Origin: Paenarthrobacter ureafaciens
GTDB lineage: Bacteria > Actinomycetota > Actinomycetes > Actinomycetales > Micrococcaceae
DNA length: 64,000 bases
Assembly (NCBI RefSeq): GCF_004028095.1
Contig: NZ_SBHM01000007.1
Coordinates: 620,001 to 684,000 of the forward strand
Direction: 5' to 3'
The position numbers and the translations under genes are program-made. Below are positions 34,464 through 42,741 of the stretch, piece by piece; the stretch's first letter is position 1, and each line of letters starts with the position of its first letter. Below the pieces are notes generated by a model. That model was not told the DNA's origin and made no database searches. It was given only the letters and a program-made list of their open reading frames with translations.

Positions 34464-35240
34464 ATGGAGACGAATCTTGAGGGCAGGGTTGCCCTTGTAA
34501 CGGGAGCAAGCAGCGGGATCGGAGCCAGCGTGGTCCGCCGGCTCCTCGCAGCGGGGGCCCGGGTGCACGGAGTTGCACGCCGCCAGGAAGCCTTGAACGA
34601 AGTCAGTCCGGAACACTTGGCGGATGGAAGGTTTGTTACACACGCATTGGACGTTTCGGACACTGCGGCATCCCGGGCATTGGCCGCCCGGCTGGCCGAA
34701 ACCGATCCGATCGACATCCTGGTCTGTGCCGCGGGGACCAACGTTCCGCGCCGCCGGGTTGCCGAACTCACCGACGAGAGCTTTGACCAGATCATGAAGA
34801 CCAACGTTTACGGGGTCTTCACCTTGTTCTCCGCAACGCTTGACCAACTGCGCGAACGCAAGGGCGACGTGGTGATTATTTCCAGCATCGCCGCGAGCTG
34901 GCCGGACCACAGCGGAGCCGCCTACGGCGCTTCCAAGTCCGCACTGCTGGGCCTGGCCCGTGGAGCCTCCCGGGACGAACACGGAAACGGCATCCGCGTG
35001 TGCAGCATCCTGCCGGGCATTGTGGATACCCCGATCCTTGATCTTCGCCCGAGCCCGCCGCCACGGGAAGTCCGCGACTGGGCCATCCACCCGGATGACA
35101 TCGCAGAGGCCGTCCACTGCGCCGTGAGCCTGCCGCCCCGGACCAACATCGCGGAAATCAGCGTCGTGGCCACCCGGCTGCAGTCGCTCAGCAACACCCA
35201 GGCAGCCACACCCGAACTCCCCGCCTCCATGCGGAGCTGA
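34464..35240 (+). CDS. short-chain dehydrogenase/reductase (SDR)
   Basis: 258-aa classical SDR with TGASSGIGASVV (cofactor loop), CAAGTN, SSIAAS and YGASK. It has a strong AAAGGAGGA site before ATG 34464; the frame runs 22 codons further upstream without homology. Transcribed from the promoter carrying dyad site C, it belongs to the IclR-linked set and likely handles another redox step on the polyol or ketose. Confidence 0.9.
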   Translation: METNLEGRVALVTGASSGIGASVVRRLLAAGARVHGVARRQEALNEVSPEHLADGRFVTHALDVSDTAASRALAARLAETDPIDILVCAAGTNVPRRRVAELTDESFDQIMKTNVYGVFTLFSATLDQLRERKGDVVIISSIAASWPDHSGAAYGASKSALLGLARGASRDEHGNGIRVCSILPGIVDTPILDLRPSPPPREVRDWAIHPDDIAEAVHCAVSLPPRTNIAEISVVATRLQSLSNTQAATPELPASMRS

Positions 35241-35245
35241 AGCAA

Positions 35246-35278
35246 CAGGGCTGCCCGCTTTATCAGCGGGCGGCCCTG
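35246..35278. terminator. bidirectional terminator hairpin
   Basis: CAGGGCTGCCCGC and GCGGGCGGCCCTG are 13-bp arms with one mismatch around a 7-nt loop, between the convergent SDR and glmS stop codons. It marks the border between module 1 and module 2. Confidence 0.88.
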
Positions 35279-35280
35279 GG

Positions 35281-37185
35281 CTATTCCACCGTGACGGACT
35301 TGGCGAGATTCCGGGGCTGGTCCACATCGAGTCCCTTTTCAGCGGCAAGACCGGCAGCAAACAGTTGTAGCGGGACCGTGGTCAGCAACGGAGCCAACAG
35401 CGGCGACGACTCCGGCACAGTAATTACCTCGTCCGCCCATTCCGCAACAACCCCGTCTCCTTCCTCCGCCACCGCAATGACCCTGCCGCCGCGGGCCTTG
35501 ATCTCCTGGATGGTGGACATGACCTTGGAATGCAAAAGACTGCTGTGCCGGAGCGAGGGAACAATGACAATGACCGGCTGCCCGTGATCAATGAGCGCGA
35601 TCGCACCATGCTTGAGCTCTCCGGCAGCAAATCCCTCTGCATGGATGTAGGCAAGCTCCTTGAGCTTCAGCGCTCCCTCCAAGGCCACAGGGAACCCAAC
35701 ATGCCGGCCCACGAACAATACCGACGTCGCTTCGCGCATGTCGGCTGCCAACGCTTTGACCCGCGGCGCGCCCGCCAAGGTGCGCTGGACGAGATCCGGC
35801 ACCATCCGCAGCTCCCGCGCCACGGCGAACGTTTCTTCTTTCAGGGCACTCCGACGAAGCTGCGCCAGGTAGAGACCCAAGAGGATATTAGCCGTTACCT
35901 GCGCCAAGAAGGCCTTGGTGGAGGCGACCGCGATTTCGGGTCCGGCCAGCGTATGCAGGACGCCGTTCGACTCGCGGGCAATCGTGGACCCTTGGGTGTT
36001 GCAGATGGAGAGCACAACGGCGCCTTGTTCACGCGCGTAACGGACAGCCATCAGCGTGTCCATGGTCTCCCCGGATTGGGAAATGGCAACCACAAGCGTC
36101 CGGGAATCCAGCATGGGGGTTCGGTACCGGAATTCGTGGGCAAGGTCGACCTCCACCGGGATCCTGCACCAACGCTCGATCGCGTACTTCGCAATCTGTC
36201 CGCCATAGGACGCGGTGCCGCACGCCACCACCACTACCTTGTTGATCCCGGCGAACGTGGAGTCGTCGATGCCCAAGCCGTCCAAGCGGACAGAGCCGTC
36301 TACGCCGATGCGACCCTGGATGGTCCGCCGCACAGCTTCGGGTTGTTCCAGCATCTCCTTGGCCATGAAAGACGAATGGCCGCCCTTGGATGCGGTGGCA
36401 GGGTCCCAGTCGACTGCCACTTCCGCGACTTCCACCGGGGCGCCGTTGAAGTCGGTCACCGCAATATTGTCTGCGGTGACGGCGACAACCTGATCCTGGC
36501 CCAACTCAACTGCGCGCCTCGTAAATTCGCCGAAAGCCGCGACGTCGGAGCCCAAGTAATTTTCGCCGTCGCCCATTCCGACGACGAGAGGCGAGTTCCG
36601 CCGCGCAGCCACCACGAGTCCCGGGTGGTCAGCGTGGACCGCCAATAGCGTAAAGGAGCCTTCCAGTTCGAGGCAGGCGCGGCGCATGGCTTCTGCCAAG
36701 GCATCTTCCGCGGCGGCCGGAGCCGCGCAGTCGGTGACCACGGCGCGGTACGCCTGCGCGAGCAACGCCGCGGCCACCTCGGTATCCGTCTCCGAAGCGA
36801 AGTCGTGCCCGCTTCCTGACAACGCATGTCTCAACGGCGCAGCGTTTTCGATGATGCCGTTGTGGATCACCGCCAACCGGCCCTGATCGGCCAGATGCGG
36901 GTGGGCATTGGCATCCGTCGGAGCACCGTGCGTGGCCCATCTGGTATGCCCAATGGCCACCTTCCCGTCAGGAAGCGGCTCGGCAGCGACCGCAGCCGCG
37001 AGGTTGCTGATCTTTCCCGTTTTCTTACGGACGTGAATGCGTCCCTCCGACTGGATGGCGATGCCCGACGAGTCGTAGCCCCTGTATTCAAGGCGGCGCA
37101 AGCCGCCCATCACGACATCCAGGGCACGTTGCCGACGGGCTTTAACTGAGTCGGCACTGCCGACGTAACCAACGATTCCACACAT
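35281..37185 (-). CDS. glmS: glutamine-fructose-6-phosphate aminotransferase (isomerizing)
   Basis: 634-aa cytoplasmic enzyme that makes glucosamine 6-phosphate from fructose 6-phosphate and glutamine. The mature start is MCGIVGYVG with the nucleophile Cys2; HTRWATHGAPTDANAHPH is the glutaminase loop; two SIS domains follow, ending in the signature LAKSVTVE. It is complete and looks catalytically intact. Unusually it is divergent from a sugar ABC operon and shares an operator region with it. Whether the genome has a second, housekeeping glmS cannot be seen here. Confidence 0.95.
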   Translation of the reverse strand: MCGIVGYVGSADSVKARRQRALDVVMGGLRRLEYRGYDSSGIAIQSEGRIHVRKKTGKISNLAAAVAAEPLPDGKVAIGHTRWATHGAPTDANAHPHLADQGRLAVIHNGIIENAAPLRHALSGSGHDFASETDTEVAAALLAQAYRAVVTDCAAPAAAEDALAEAMRRACLELEGSFTLLAVHADHPGLVVAARRNSPLVVGMGDGENYLGSDVAAFGEFTRRAVELGQDQVVAVTADNIAVTDFNGAPVEVAEVAVDWDPATASKGGHSSFMAKEMLEQPEAVRRTIQGRIGVDGSVRLDGLGIDDSTFAGINKVVVVACGTASYGGQIAKYAIERWCRIPVEVDLAHEFRYRTPMLDSRTLVVAISQSGETMDTLMAVRYAREQGAVVLSICNTQGSTIARESNGVLHTLAGPEIAVASTKAFLAQVTANILLGLYLAQLRRSALKEETFAVARELRMVPDLVQRTLAGAPRVKALAADMREATSVLFVGRHVGFPVALEGALKLKELAYIHAEGFAAGELKHGAIALIDHGQPVIVIVPSLRHSSLLHSKVMSTIQEIKARGGRVIAVAEEGDGVVAEWADEVITVPESSPLLAPLLTTVPLQLFAAGLAAEKGLDVDQPRNLAKSVTVE

Positions 37186-37207
37186 GGTGGCCAGCCTAAT
37201 CGAGTTT

Positions 37208-37247
37208 GGAAATTTCTTCCAGAAACTATTGTTCGGAAGGAAATTCC
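37208..37247. promoter_or_regulatory. paired GGAA-N5-TTCC boxes, candidate RpiR operator
   Basis: GGAAATTTCTTCC (37208-37220) and GGAAGGAAATTCC (37235-37247) have centres 27 bp apart, and the second is an imperfect inverted copy of the first. They lie 23 bases from the glmS start and about 68 bases from the frcB-like start. RpiR-type IolR regulators of other bacteria bind GGAA-N6-TTCC, so the RpiR encoded at 48970 is the likely binder. Confidence 0.7.
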
Positions 37248-37314
37248 TGCTAGGCTTGTGATCAACACCACCCCTCCCCAACCAGAGAGTTCCTCTCGAC
37301 AGAAAGGCCTCGAA

Positions 37315-38367
37315 ATGACCGCTCGTACACAACGGCGTGGACTGACCGTCAAGGCAGCTGCCTTCATCGCGGCGGCCGGACTTACGGCAACCCTCGCCGC
37401 ATGTTCTTCATCGGCAGCCAATTCCAAACCGCTGGTAGGGCTCATCACCAAGACCGATGACAACCCCTACTACGTCAAGATGCGCGAAGGCGCCGAAAAG
37501 AAGGCCGCGGAACTGGGCTTCGAGCTCCAGTCGCTTTCCGGCCAGGGCCAGAGCGACAACGACTCCCAGGTCAAGGCCATCGAGAACCTGGTAGCCCGCG
37601 GCGCGAAGGGAATCATGATCGCTCCGTCGGACTCGGAAGCCATCCTTCCTGCCATCAAGAAGGCAAGGGATGCAGGGGTCTTCGTCGCAGTTCTGGACTC
37701 CCCCACCAACCCCACTGATGCCGCCGACGCCACTTTCGCAACCGACAACTTCCAGGCGGGCGTCCTCATCGGACAGTGGGCCAAAGCCCAGTTCGCCAAC
37801 AAGCCGGCAAAAATCGCCATGCTGGACCTCAGCCCGGCCCAAGTGGCCGTCGACGTCCAGCGCAACCAGGGATTCCTGCAAGGCTTCGGAGTCGACCTGG
37901 CTGACAAGAAGAAGATCGGCGACGAAAAAGACCCCCGGATCGTCGGCCACGAAGTCACCAACGCCAACGAAGCCGGCGGCCGGGCTGCCATGGAGAAGCT
38001 CCTCCAGCGGGATCGCACCATCAACCTCGTTTACACGATCAACGAGCCGGCCGCTGCCGGCGCTTACTCTTCCATCAAGGCAGCCGGACTGGACGGTCAA
38101 GTAAAGGTGGTCTCCATCGACGGCGGCTGCCCGGGAGTCAATGACGTCAAGGCCGGTGCAATTGGGGCAACGTCCATGCAGTTCCCCATCAAGATGGCCA
38201 CCGACGCACTTCAAGCCATCAACGCCTACCTGAAGGACGGCACCAAGCCAACCACCACAGAAGGCCTCGATTTCACCAACACCGGCGTCACGCTCATCAC
38301 CGATCAGGCAGCACCGGGCGTCACTTCCGAACCGACTTCCTGGGGCTTGGAGAACTGCTGGGGCTAA
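37315..38367 (+). CDS. frcB: fructose-type ABC transporter substrate-binding lipoprotein (FrcB-like)
   Basis: 350-aa exported sugar-binding protein. The signal peptide ends in the lipobox LAAC (Cys near residue 25). The mature protein is a type I periplasmic binding fold (GLITKTDDNPYYVKMREGAEKKA, DATFATDNFQAGVLIGQWAK, NEPAAAGAY, VSIDGGCPGVNDVKAGAIGATS) closely resembling rhizobial FrcB, including the C-terminal CWG. ATG 37315 has GAAAGG upstream. It is the first gene of the module 2 operon. Fructose is the likeliest ligand class, but related hexoses or polyols are possible. Confidence 0.88.
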   Translation: MTARTQRRGLTVKAAAFIAAAGLTATLAACSSSAANSKPLVGLITKTDDNPYYVKMREGAEKKAAELGFELQSLSGQGQSDNDSQVKAIENLVARGAKGIMIAPSDSEAILPAIKKARDAGVFVAVLDSPTNPTDAADATFATDNFQAGVLIGQWAKAQFANKPAKIAMLDLSPAQVAVDVQRNQGFLQGFGVDLADKKKIGDEKDPRIVGHEVTNANEAGGRAAMEKLLQRDRTINLVYTINEPAAAGAYSSIKAAGLDGQVKVVSIDGGCPGVNDVKAGAIGATSMQFPIKMATDALQAINAYLKDGTKPTTTEGLDFTNTGVTLITDQAAPGVTSEPTSWGLENCWG

Positions 38368-38413
38368 GGCCCGGCAGCCAACCACCCGTTCATTGAACAG
38401 CGAAGGTACAACA

Positions 38414-39490
38414 ATGAATTCAGTATCCGCGACGCCCGGCCCCGCGCCGGCCAAGGCCCCGGACGCACCGATCCAACGCAAGGTGGGCGAGCGCCTTGAC
38501 CAGCAACCGCCGGTCTCATTCCTGGGCCGGGTCCAGCGTCAAATGCACGCCCATCCCCTCCTGGGTCCAACCGCCGTCCTGATCCTTGCTTGCGTTGTCT
38601 TCACGGTCATGGTGGGCCCCCGGTTCGTGGACCCCCTCAACGTGTCATTGATCCTCCAGCAAGTCCAGATCATCGGCATGGTGGGCATTGCGCAGACTTT
38701 GATCATCCTGACGGCAGGCATCGATCTCTCCGTGGCCGCCGTGATGGTCTTCACCACCGTTATTTCCGGCAAGCTGGCCGCTGAAGCCGGGCTTCCCGCC
38801 GTCGTCGCACTTGTGATTGCCTTGGCGACGGGCGCAGCCTGCGGCTTCCTCAACGGCCTCCTGGTGACGCGGTTCCGCGTGCCGCCATTCATCGCAACGC
38901 TGGGAACGCTGAGCATCTTCACGGCCCTGAACCTCTTGGCCTCCGGGAGCCAAACCATCAAGGCCAATGTCCTCCCGGACCTGCTCCTCTGGCCCGGTGA
39001 AACCTTCCGGGTCCTCGGAGCGCCGGTCACCTATGGGTCCATCCTGGTCCTTCTGAGCTTCGTCGCCGTAGCCTTCATCCTCAAGCGCACCGCGTGGGGA
39101 GAACACATCTACGCGGTAGGCGACAACGCCGAAGGCGCCCGGCTCAGCGGCATCCGGACAACCCGCGTCCTGCTTAGCGTCTACATCGTGGCGGGCATCA
39201 TCTGTGCCATTGCCGGCTGGCTGCTGATCGGCCGCGTCGGCTCCGTGAGCCCGTTCTCCGGCGAAGGCGTCAACCTCGCCAGCATCACAGCAGTAGTCAT
39301 CGGAGGCACCAGCCTCTTCGGCGGCCGCGGCAACGTCCTTGGCACCCTCTTAGGGGCCCTCATCATCGGAGTCTTCAGCAACGGCCTGACACTGGCCGGC
39401 GTCGATGTTCTCTGGCAGGTATTCACCACAGGCGTACTGGTCATCGTCGCAGTCGGTTTGGACCAGTGGACCCGAAAGGTCGCGGGATGA
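38414..39490 (+). CDS. frcC: fructose/ribose-type ABC transporter permease (FrcC-like)
   Basis: 358-aa inner-membrane permease of the BPD_transp_2 type. A hydrophilic N-terminus of about 60 residues is followed by about ten helices; QTLIILTAGIDLSV, NGLLVTRFRVPPFIATLGT and [24 protein letters not shown] are family landmarks. The sequence continues like FrcC up to DQWTRKVAG. ATG 38414 has a GAAGG site. Its stop overlaps the ATPase start by 4 bp. Confidence 0.9.
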   Translation: MNSVSATPGPAPAKAPDAPIQRKVGERLDQQPPVSFLGRVQRQMHAHPLLGPTAVLILACVVFTVMVGPRFVDPLNVSLILQQVQIIGMVGIAQTLIILTAGIDLSVAAVMVFTTVISGKLAAEAGLPAVVALVIALATGAACGFLNGLLVTRFRVPPFIATLGTLSIFTALNLLASGSQTIKANVLPDLLLWPGETFRVLGAPVTYGSILVLLSFVAVAFILKRTAWGEHIYAVGDNAEGARLSGIRTTRVLLSVYIVAGIICAIAGWLLIGRVGSVSPFSGEGVNLASITAVVIGGTSLFGGRGNVLGTLLGALIIGVFSNGLTLAGVDVLWQVFTTGVLVIVAVGLDQWTRKVAG

Positions 39491-40314
39491 CCACCAACCC
39501 AACCCCAACCACGCAGCCCATCCTCCAGGCACGCAACCTCGTAAAGCGCTACGGACATGTCACGGCACTGGCCGGCGCGGACCTCACGCTCTATCCCGGC
39601 GAAGTACTGGCAGTCATCGGGGATAACGGTGCCGGCAAGTCTTCCCTCATCAAGGCACTGTCAGGAGCGTTGATCCCGGACGAGGGCGAGATCAAAGTAG
39701 ATGGCGAAACCCAGAAGTTCCGCTCCCCCTTGGACGCCCGGTCCGCCGGCATTGAGACGGTCTACCAACACCTCGCGTTGGCACCGGCCCGTGACATTGC
39801 GGCCAACCTCTTCCTGGGCCGCGAACTCCGGAAACCCGGCCCCATGGGCTGGGGGCTGCGGATGCTGGACCACAAGACCATGCGCAAGGAAACTGCCCGG
39901 ATCATGGGAGATCTCGGCCTGTTGACCATCCAGAACATCGGTCAGGCCGTAGAAACACTTTCCGGCGGCCAGCGCCAAGGTGTGGCAGTGGCCCGGGCGG
40001 CAGCGTTCGGCAGCCGGGTCATCATCATGGACGAACCCACGGCAGCACTGGGCGTCAAGGAATCAGGCAAGGTCCTGGACCTGATCGCCGGCATCCGTGA
40101 CCGCGGCATCCCCGTCATCCTGATCAGCCACGACATGCCTCATGTTTTCGAGGTGGCGGACAGGATCCACGTCCAGCGCCTCGGCCGCCGCATCGCCTGC
40201 GTCCAGAAAACAGACATCTCCATGAACGACGCCGTATCCCTCATGACCGGCGCGCAGACACCGCCAGCCGGTCACGACCCCGAGGCACTTCCAGCCCGAT
40301 TGGCAGTCCGATGA
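39487..40314 (+). CDS. frcA: fructose-type ABC transporter ATPase, single domain (FrcA-like)
   Basis: 275-aa ATPase with one ABC cassette, unlike the duplicated ~500-aa RbsA type: Walker A GDNGAGKSS, Q-loop in YQHLALAP, signature LSGGQRQGVAVARA, Walker B VIIMDEPTAALG and switch His in LISHDMPHVFEVAD. The length and wording match rhizobial FrcA, which supports a fructose-type importer. It overlaps the genes on both sides by 4 bp (ATGA), so expression is translationally coupled. Confidence 0.9.
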   Translation: MTTNPTPTTQPILQARNLVKRYGHVTALAGADLTLYPGEVLAVIGDNGAGKSSLIKALSGALIPDEGEIKVDGETQKFRSPLDARSAGIETVYQHLALAPARDIAANLFLGRELRKPGPMGWGLRMLDHKTMRKETARIMGDLGLLTIQNIGQAVETLSGGQRQGVAVARAAAFGSRVIIMDEPTAALGVKESGKVLDLIAGIRDRGIPVILISHDMPHVFEVADRIHVQRLGRRIACVQKTDISMNDAVSLMTGAQTPPAGHDPEALPARLAVR

Positions 40315-41207
40315 GCGCTGCGGTAACCCTTCGCGCCGACGGCGGTCCCGACGTCGGGCATCTCACCCGGGCAGCGGACAACGCCGGCGGCCTCCGCTTC
40401 TGGTGGCTGGGGCAGGCGGGCTTCGCCTTCGAGCATGCCGGACGGCGCGTTCTGGTGGATCCCTACCTCTCGGACAGCCTTGCCCGGAAGTACGCAGGGA
40501 AGGTGTTTCCGCACGCCCGGCTTCATCCGGTCCCGGTGGACCCTGCCGCGGTGCTTGGTGTTGAGGCTGTCCTGCACAGCCACGCACACACCGATCACCT
40601 GGACCCGGACACCGTTGAAGGATTGCTGCAGAACAACAGCCCTTTGTTCGTGGCTCCGAGGGCACGGCGCGATGTAGCCATCCAGAGGAACATTCCGGCG
40701 GACCGGCTGCGGGCCGTAACCGCCGGCGATCGAGTTGAACTCGGCAATGGAATGTCCGTTACCGCCGTTCCGGCTGCGCACGAGGACCTCGAATTCGATG
40801 CCAACGGCGACTCCGTTTTCCTTGGCTACATCCTGGATATCGCCGGCATCCGAATCTACCACTCCGGCGACTGTGTACCGTATGGGGGCCAGGTCGAACT
40901 GCTGCGGAACCACCACGTGGACTTGGCTTTGCTGCCCATCAACGGGCGGGACAGCCGCAGGCTGCAAAACGGCGTCCCCGGCAACATGACGGTTCGCGAA
41001 GCAGCGGCGCTCTGCCAGGAAGCGGCGATTCCCGCCGTCGTTGGCCACCATTTTGGGTTGTTCGACTTCAACACGGTGCCCCGCGAAGACGCCGCCCGCG
41101 AACTTGGCGAGGTGGCCGGTGACCTGCAATGGACCCTTCCTGAAGTGGGCAGGTGCTACTCCGTCGAGCCGGCCCGCGAACCGGCAGAACAGCTGAAAGG
41201 ACGCTGA
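40311..41207 (+). CDS. metallo-beta-lactamase-fold hydrolase, UlaG (L-ascorbate-6-P lactonase)-like
   Basis: 298-aa cytoplasmic metal hydrolase. The metal site HSHAHTDHLD lies near residue 86; HSGDCVPYGGQ and DLALLPINGRDS follow; VVGHHFGLFDFNTV is near the C-terminus. These match the UlaG subgroup, which opens lactone rings of phosphorylated sugar acids. No other ula genes are present, so a different sugar lactone is likely. Its ATG overlaps the ATPase stop by 4 bp, so it is strictly co-expressed with the importer. Confidence 0.82.
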   Translation: MSAAVTLRADGGPDVGHLTRAADNAGGLRFWWLGQAGFAFEHAGRRVLVDPYLSDSLARKYAGKVFPHARLHPVPVDPAAVLGVEAVLHSHAHTDHLDPDTVEGLLQNNSPLFVAPRARRDVAIQRNIPADRLRAVTAGDRVELGNGMSVTAVPAAHEDLEFDANGDSVFLGYILDIAGIRIYHSGDCVPYGGQVELLRNHHVDLALLPINGRDSRRLQNGVPGNMTVREAAALCQEAAIPAVVGHHFGLFDFNTVPREDAARELGEVAGDLQWTLPEVGRCYSVEPAREPAEQLKGR

Positions 41208-41208
41208 C

Positions 41209-41850
41209 ATGACCCCGGAAAATACTTTGCGGCAGCTGCGGATTGTTCCCGTGATCGAAATCGCCGACGCCGCCCACGCCGTCCCTCTGGGACAAACGTT
41301 GGTGGAGGCCGGACTGCCCGTAGCTGAAGTGACGTTCCGGACACCGGCAGCCGCCGAGGCCATCGCACGAATGGTGCGTGAGGTCCCCGGCCTGCTGGTG
41401 GGCGCCGGAACCGTCCTTTCAGTGACGGATGTGGACGCAGCCGTCGACGCCGGTGCGCACTTCCTGGTCTCGCCCGGTCTGAATCCTGCCGTGGTGGCGA
41501 GCGCCCGCAGCGCGGGTGTGCCGATCATCCCCGGCGTCACCTCTCCCACCGAAATTGAGGCAGCCCGGTCGCTTGGCCTCCGCCTGCTGAAGCTCTTCCC
41601 CGCCGAAGCGGTGGGCGGACTCCCGCTGGTGAAAGCCTTCGCGGCCCCCTACCCGGATGTTGAGTTCATGCCCACCGGCGGAATCACGGCGTCCTCTTTG
41701 GAATCCTGGCTGCAGGCGCCCAACGTGGTGGCCTGCGGGGGTTCCTGGATCGCCACCAAAAACGACATCGCCGAACGGCGCTGGGATGACATCCGCACCA
41801 AAGCCAGCCAGGCCGTTCGCCTGGCATCCCCTTCCGTGGCGTCCGTGTGA
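41209..41850 (+). CDS. 2-keto-3-deoxy-6-phosphogluconate aldolase family protein
   Basis: 213-aa class I aldolase of the KDPG/KHG family, which splits 2-keto-3-deoxy sugar acids to pyruvate and an aldehyde. The Schiff-base lysine is in LLKLFPAEAVGG, the catalytic Glu in VAEVTFRTP, and PGVTSPTEIEAA is the usual phosphate-side loop. The start is 1 base after the lactonase stop. The window shows no sugar-acid dehydratase or KDG kinase to feed it, so its substrate may be unusual or made elsewhere. Confidence 0.9.
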   Translation: MTPENTLRQLRIVPVIEIADAAHAVPLGQTLVEAGLPVAEVTFRTPAAAEAIARMVREVPGLLVGAGTVLSVTDVDAAVDAGAHFLVSPGLNPAVVASARSAGVPIIPGVTSPTEIEAARSLGLRLLKLFPAEAVGGLPLVKAFAAPYPDVEFMPTGGITASSLESWLQAPNVVACGGSWIATKNDIAERRWDDIRTKASQAVRLASPSVASV

Positions 41851-41895
41851 CCGCCACAGACCCCATCAAAACCACCTAATACAAGGAGAACCACA

Positions 41896-42735
41896 ATGAG
41901 TGAAACATACGTCCCCCAGAACGGCGTCGCCCTGGCCGGCAAGGTCGCCATCATCAGCGGCGCTGCCTCCGGCATCGGCGAGGCCGTGGCCCGCATCTTC
42001 GCCGCCAACGAAAGCAAAGTCCTGTTGGTGGACATCGACGAGGAGCGCCTGGACAAGGTCACTGCCAGCATCCGAGGGTATGGCCGCGGAGACGTCCACT
42101 CGATCCTTGCCGACGTCACCGACGAACAGTCCGTGATCGATCTCTTCGCCTGGGCCAAGACCAACTGGGGCAGTGTCGATCTGCTGGTGAACAGCGCCGG
42201 CCGCGACTCCCTGGCCCCGCCGGTCACGGACGTCACCTTGGACGAGTGGAACAAGACCCTGAACCCCAATCTGACCGCAGTATTCCTCATGTGCCGCGAA
42301 GCCTTCCGCATCATGGAGAAGCAGGAAAACGGTGGCCGCATCATCAACATGGGCTCCTCGTCCGCCCGTGTCGCCTCCGGCCCCGGCCACAGCCCATACC
42401 GCGCTTCCAAGCACGGCCTCATGGGCTTCAGCAAGAACATCCTGCTTGAAGGCAAGGACAAGAAGATCGGCGTCACTGTCATCAACCCGTCCCACGTCAA
42501 GACCCCGATGACCGAAATCATCGACAAGGGCCTTTACGATGGCGACGTCCCGGCCTACATCGACGGCTGGCTGGACAAGAAGGAAATCGAAGAAGGCATT
42601 CACGCCAGCTGCATCGAGGTGGACAACGTCGCGGAGATCACCCTCTATGTGGCCACCCGCACGCCGGATGTCACCATTCCGCAGATCGCCCTGTACCCCA
42701 CCCACAAGGCACACCGTTACGGCATGGAGGTCTAA
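41896..42735 (+). CDS. short-chain dehydrogenase/reductase (SDR)
   Basis: 279-aa SDR with SGAASGIGEAVA (cofactor loop), Asp in LVDIDE (NAD preference), NSAGRD, SSSARVA and YRASK. A long insert after the active site (GLYDGDVPAYIDGWLDKKE) and the end ALYPTHKAHRYGMEV differ from the commonest sugar SDRs. It has an AAGGAGA site and is followed after 6 bp by the GatD-like gene. It is a probable polyol or sugar oxidoreductase. Confidence 0.9.
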   Translation: MSETYVPQNGVALAGKVAIISGAASGIGEAVARIFAANESKVLLVDIDEERLDKVTASIRGYGRGDVHSILADVTDEQSVIDLFAWAKTNWGSVDLLVNSAGRDSLAPPVTDVTLDEWNKTLNPNLTAVFLMCREAFRIMEKQENGGRIINMGSSSARVASGPGHSPYRASKHGLMGFSKNILLEGKDKKIGVTVINPSHVKTPMTEIIDKGLYDGDVPAYIDGWLDKKEIEEGIHASCIEVDNVAEITLYVATRTPDVTIPQIALYPTHKAHRYGMEV

Positions 42736-42741
42736 CCTGCC

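Noticed and set aside
35530..36648. 372-codon plus-strand open frame inside glmS
   Set aside because: Antisense shadow; glmS is complete with both SIS domains.
40311..41207. L-ascorbate (ula) utilisation operon
   Set aside because: Only the lactonase resembles Ula proteins; no UlaD, UlaE, UlaF or phosphotransferase genes are present.
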